Source: CAZBKJ01 sp964492495
GTDB lineage: Bacteria > Patescibacteriota > Microgenomatia > UBA1400 > UBA12028
Direction: 5' to 3'
Length of the DNA stretch: 27,136 nucleotides
NCBI GenBank assembly: GCA_964492495.1
Contig: CAZBKJ010000016.1
Span: forward strand, 1-27,136
A model generated the notes under the pieces. The model had not been told where the DNA came from. It did not search any database and saw nothing but the letters and a program-made list of their open reading frames with translations. The position numbers were made by a program, and so were the translations under genes. Each line of letters opens with the position of its first letter. Position 1 is the stretch's first letter. Below are positions 25,488-27,136 of the stretch, in pieces.

Positions 25488-27136
25488 ATGAGAAATGAAA
25501 TTGTAAACCAAGGCTTTGAGCCAATTTCCGTAGAAAAAAGAAAATTCACGCAAGAGTTTTTGTTCGGTCTACTTCCTAATGAAGTGTATGACTATCCACG
25601 AAATGCTGAGCACGGACTGCCGGTAGATTTTGCGAGGAGAGAACTATTTGCTAAGTTTGTCGCAACACAAGATATTTTGTCAAGTGAAGGCTATACTCCT
25701 GAAGAAATTACAATCATTCTTGACGAACGTGCCGTTGCAATTAAAGCAAGACAAGACTACTGGAGACAGATCAATCGATTTGAAGGATTCCTCCAACAGG
25801 TAATGATAATACAAGACGAAACACAGATTTCTCTAGATGTCCTTGGCCTTACAGATGATTTTTTTACCGCAACGAAAGGTGGTCACGATATTCTTCCTTT
25901 TGCGGGGAAACATTTCCCGGCCTATATTGAGGCAAAAAAAACAGGAGATGGAAGCAAACTTCCAAAAAACTCTCTTGTTGAGCATTTATTTGAATTTGCT
26001 GAGTTTAATAAAGCCTTGCTTCTAACGGAAGACGGAAAAAGTAAGTTCCCGAATCTTTTATCTGATAGAGATGCACTACTTTTGGCGTATGTATTTCCAG
26101 ATATTCATGACAAATTAAAGTACCTCATTCAAAACCCTGTGGGACAAATCGCTCGAGATCACGAAGTCTACACAGCCTACTTTATCCGTACCTATTTTGA
26201 AGGAATGAACGTAGAGACGCCATATGGCGATCTGGAACTGACTCGTGAAGATGTGGAAACCTTAGCCAGTGTGCAAGAAGATCACGAGAACCTCAAAAAA
26301 GGAGAGGGAAGAAATCAATGGATTTCCTCACCAAACAAAATTGACCGGCTCAAAGCAATAGTCTTGGTCGGTGATGTGCTAACAAATGTCTTAATCCCAG
26401 ATGCTCAAGGAAAACTCGCTGTCGATTGGAATCAATTTCAAAAGCGGGTCACGGATCTCTTTAAACGTCACTATGACATCAAACGGGCAGGTGACATGAC
26501 AGGAAAAGCGAAAGTATTTGATCCCACTTGGGCATATCAAGCATTGCTTGATATCAAATCAACCCTACAAGGATTCCAAGCAAATGGTCAGGAGTTCGTG
26601 CAACCACTGGATCTCATGATCAGTCAGATGGCCAGGTATCTTCTGGATGATTTCAGGACGGAAGACTTAAAAACATTTTCTGATGACAAGCAAAAAGAAA
26701 TACGAGAAGCACAGGAGAAACTACATTCACTGGTACGCTACGAAGAAATCGATGACGAAGCCATCAATGAACATGCAACCCAAGAGCAGGTACAAAGAGC
26801 TTTGGAGAGGATGAACTTATCACAGTCATTTGATCTCGTGATTGCATTTTCAGGTGGGGCAGGATACATGGGACAAAATCCTGAAAAAGAAGGAATATTG
26901 CAAGCAAATATAGTGAAAGAAGTCTCTGAAAAAATTGAGTTACTCATTGCAAAAGAACCAGGGAAAACTATCCGCGTGGCGTTCGTTGACGGAGGGACAA
27001 ATTCTGGTCTGATGAGAACTGCTGGCTTTATCAGTGGCGAGATAGGAAGAGTGATGAGAAATACCGATAAGAATGTCGAGATCATTCATCTTGGTATCGC
27101 TCCCGACACCTTCGTCAATAAAACTGCGCCAAATAT
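25488..27136 (+). CDS. Large protein with C-terminal SLOG/LSDAT-like domain (runs off window end)
   Basis: From ATG 25488 (SD GGAAGGA, 5 nt upstream) the frame stays open for 549 codons to the window edge. Residues 1 to about 440 are mostly helical and not recognised. They contain segments such as ARRELFAKFVATQDILSSEG, LLSDRDALLLAYVFPDIHDK and IARDHEVYTAYFIRTYFEG. From about residue 460 a Rossmann-like part begins: SFDLVIAFSGGAGYMGQNPE, then IRVAFVDGGTNSGLMRTAGF and VEIIHLGIAPD. The 'GGT-x-SG-x-MR' motif is that of SLOG/LSDAT nucleotide-binding domains, which bind nucleotide-derived ligands. The 3' end of the domain is missing. With its structured leader, this may be a regulated sensor. The domain call is tentative. 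Confidence 0.7.
   Translation, partial: MRNEIVNQGFEPISVEKRKFTQEFLFGLLPNEVYDYPRNAEHGLPVDFARRELFAKFVATQDILSSEGYTPEEITIILDERAVAIKARQDYWRQINRFEGFLQQVMIIQDETQISLDVLGLTDDFFTATKGGHDILPFAGKHFPAYIEAKKTGDGSKLPKNSLVEHLFEFAEFNKALLLTEDGKSKFPNLLSDRDALLLAYVFPDIHDKLKYLIQNPVGQIARDHEVYTAYFIRTYFEGMNVETPYGDLELTREDVETLASVQEDHENLKKGEGRNQWISSPNKIDRLKAIVLVGDVLTNVLIPDAQGKLAVDWNQFQKRVTDLFKRHYDIKRAGDMTGKAKVFDPTWAYQALLDIKSTLQGFQANGQEFVQPLDLMISQMARYLLDDFRTEDLKTFSDDKQKEIREAQEKLHSLVRYEEIDDEAINEHATQEQVQRALERMNLSQSFDLVIAFSGGAGYMGQNPEKEGILQANIVKEVSEKIELLIAKEPGKTIRVAFVDGGTNSGLMRTAGFISGEIGRVMRNTDKNVEIIHLGIAPDTFVNKTAPN

Overview
The window looks like part of the compact chromosome of a Candidate Phyla Radiation (Patescibacteria) bacterium, possibly of the Microgenomates type. 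This placement is inferred from gene content, divergent housekeeping proteins, moderate GC, mixed Shine-Dalgarno (SD) and SD-less starts, and dense palindromic intergenic repeats. No rRNA or tRNA is present to confirm it. UGA acts as a stop throughout, so a recoded Gracilibacteria/Absconditabacteria code is unlikely. A run of ten N at 10518-10527 shows that this is a draft scaffold.

Layout. 1-365: 5' part of an unknown minus-strand gene, divergent from dprA. 409-3739: dprA and topA. 3923-4496: a type II toxin-antitoxin pair. 4740-6380: a three-part protein with an MtrA-like domain, an archaeal-type thymidylate synthase core and a DUF4346-like tail. 6381-6911: repeats, a strong promoter and a probable structured non-coding RNA. 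6912-7726: a GC-richer secreted protein with its own SD and terminator. 7963-11269: purF, small unknown genes and tmk, which is interrupted by the N gap. 11290-17095: a promoter and terminator-bearing leader followed by a nine-gene operon: DDAH-like hydrolase, small ORF, cytosine-deaminase/AtzC-like amidohydrolase, pyrD, unknown, pyrE, pyrF and two unknowns. 17096-17803: unknown minus-strand gene. 17890-20972: a second promoter/leader/terminator, then GNAT, DUF488, Maf/HAM1-like pyrophosphatase, unknown and deoxynucleoside kinase. 20981-21847 (minus): cytidylate-kinase-like protein with a degenerate P-loop. 21906-25296: glyA, nfo and folD. 25293 to the end: a third promoter/leader/terminator and a large gene, cut by the window edge, whose C-terminal part resembles a SLOG/LSDAT nucleotide-binding fold.

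Together the genes centre on nucleotide and one-carbon metabolism. GlyA and FolD handle the folate C1 pool that a thymidylate synthase consumes. Tmk and the deoxynucleoside kinase phosphorylate nucleotides. PyrD/E/F make UMP. PurF makes phosphoribosylamine. A Maf-like enzyme may remove aberrant nucleotides. DprA, TopA and Nfo handle DNA.

Two observations stand out. (1) At least six families of short, often palindromic repeats fill the intergenic spaces, and members or close relatives of four families also lie in frame inside genes (dprA, the thymidylate synthase fusion, a 90-aa ORF, pyrF). This resembles Rickettsia palindromic elements. (2) Three operons each begin with a sigma70-like promoter, a 160-226 nt leader with strong hairpins, and a U7 terminator placed 2-44 nt before the first start codon. 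This suggests transcription attenuation or undescribed riboswitch-like control. The first controls a pyrimidine operon in which an AtzC/CodA-like amidohydrolase sits where dihydroorotase would be expected.
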